Both the position numbers and the translations under genes were made by a program. The notes below the pieces were generated by a model that ran no database searches, was not told the DNA's origin, and saw only the letters and a list, made by a program, of their open reading frames with translations. Positions 63,859 to 64,000 of a stretch of 64,000 bases of DNA are shown piece by piece (within the stretch, counting starts at the first letter, position 1; every line of letters starts with the position of its first letter). Origin of the DNA: BJGV01 sp964196335 (GTDB lineage Bacteria > Pseudomonadota > Gammaproteobacteria > Burkholderiales > Nitrosomonadaceae); contig OZ250175.1 of the NCBI GenBank assembly GCA_965238155.1, positions 868,001-932,000 on the forward strand. Reading direction: 5' to 3'.

Positions 63859-64000
63859 CTATCTTAAAGCAGGATCGGCAAGTTGCTGGGCAAGTGATTT
63901 TACCATTTGAGGGACACTTTGCTTCCCGCTCTCAACAACAATATGTGCTATTTCACGGTAGATAGGGTCACGTTGATCATATAGCTCAGCAAATTTAGCC
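63859..64000 (-). CDS. aroK: Shikimate kinase (partial, C-terminus only)
   Basis: The last 47 codons of a minus-strand gene entering from the right edge. It reads LYDQRDPIYREIAHIVVES, matching the LID/C-terminal segment of AroK, and ends LAQQLADPALR. The catalytic parts are outside. It precedes aroB, the usual aroK-aroB pair. Confidence 0.85.
   Translation of the reverse strand, partial: AKFAELYDQRDPIYREIAHIVVESGKQSVPQMVKSLAQQLADPALR

Overview
The window is 64 kb of AT-rich chromosome from a Gram-negative bacterium, very probably a betaproteobacterium of the Nitrosomonas type. This is inferred from gene content and order: kdsC-lptCAB-rpoN-hpf-ptsN-hprK-rapZ; argC, a coiled-coil membrane protein, bactofilin, erpA, anmK and an M23 peptidase together; many c-type cytochromes; and several small Adhesin_E-like secreted proteins. 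No rRNA, integrase, transposase, phage or CRISPR sequence is visible. Both ends cut genes: mutY on the left (N-terminus missing) and aroK on the right (only the last ~47 codons present).

Layout. 1-9.1 kb is conserved core: mutY-fau on the + strand, then a long minus-strand run from kdsC through lptC, lptA, lptB, rpoN, hpf, ptsN, hprK and rapZ to ubiX. This joins LPS export, sigma-54 and the nitrogen PTS. A tRNA-Lys(UUU) at 9.46 kb marks the edge of a loose accessory stretch (about 9.5-25 kb). It holds a PAS/EAL signalling pair split by a 5-bp repeat, a MerT-like transporter with HxlR and TetR regulators, a diheme cytochrome, lipoproteins, a SRAP protein, an aldo/keto reductase, GNAT and cupin proteins, a beta-carbonic anhydrase, Dps and small secreted proteins. 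Five copies of a 32-bp palindromic REP-like repeat lie between 10.4 and 17.4 kb.

25-48 kb is mostly core again: a KS/ACP pair, a YheT hydrolase, a U32 (TrhP-like) protein, dnaE, rplM-rpsI, argC, bactofilin, erpA, anmK and M23 peptidase, an ABC-F ATPase, two cytochromes c, nth-rsxB, pyrD, a TPR protein, and bpt-aat. 48.5-56.1 kb is a glycogen cluster (glgC, pgi, glgA, glgP). 56-64 kb carries orn, a Ste24-type protease, a pterin dehydratase with rsgA, an alpha-carbonic anhydrase lipoprotein, hemE, dgt, aroB and aroK.

The most distinctive signal is repeated reading-frame disruption in otherwise well-conserved genes. (i) A (AGGTG)3 repeat separates PAS from EAL; removing one unit fuses them exactly. 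(ii) A G6 run disrupts the end of a four-helix membrane protein. (iii) A G7 run removes the catalytic His of the YheT hydrolase. (iv) A lipoprotein ends early, but a neighbouring frame continues it into the next gene. (v) An ABC-F ATPase has lost one base between its two ATPase domains. (vi) bpt has an in-frame TAA and no clear start codon. These could be slippage-driven contingency loci, pseudogene decay or consensus errors in the assembly; sequence alone cannot decide. The other leads are a MerT homologue with its mercury-binding cysteines replaced, and an orphan promoter-terminator pair near 23.8-24.0 kb that may encode a small RNA.
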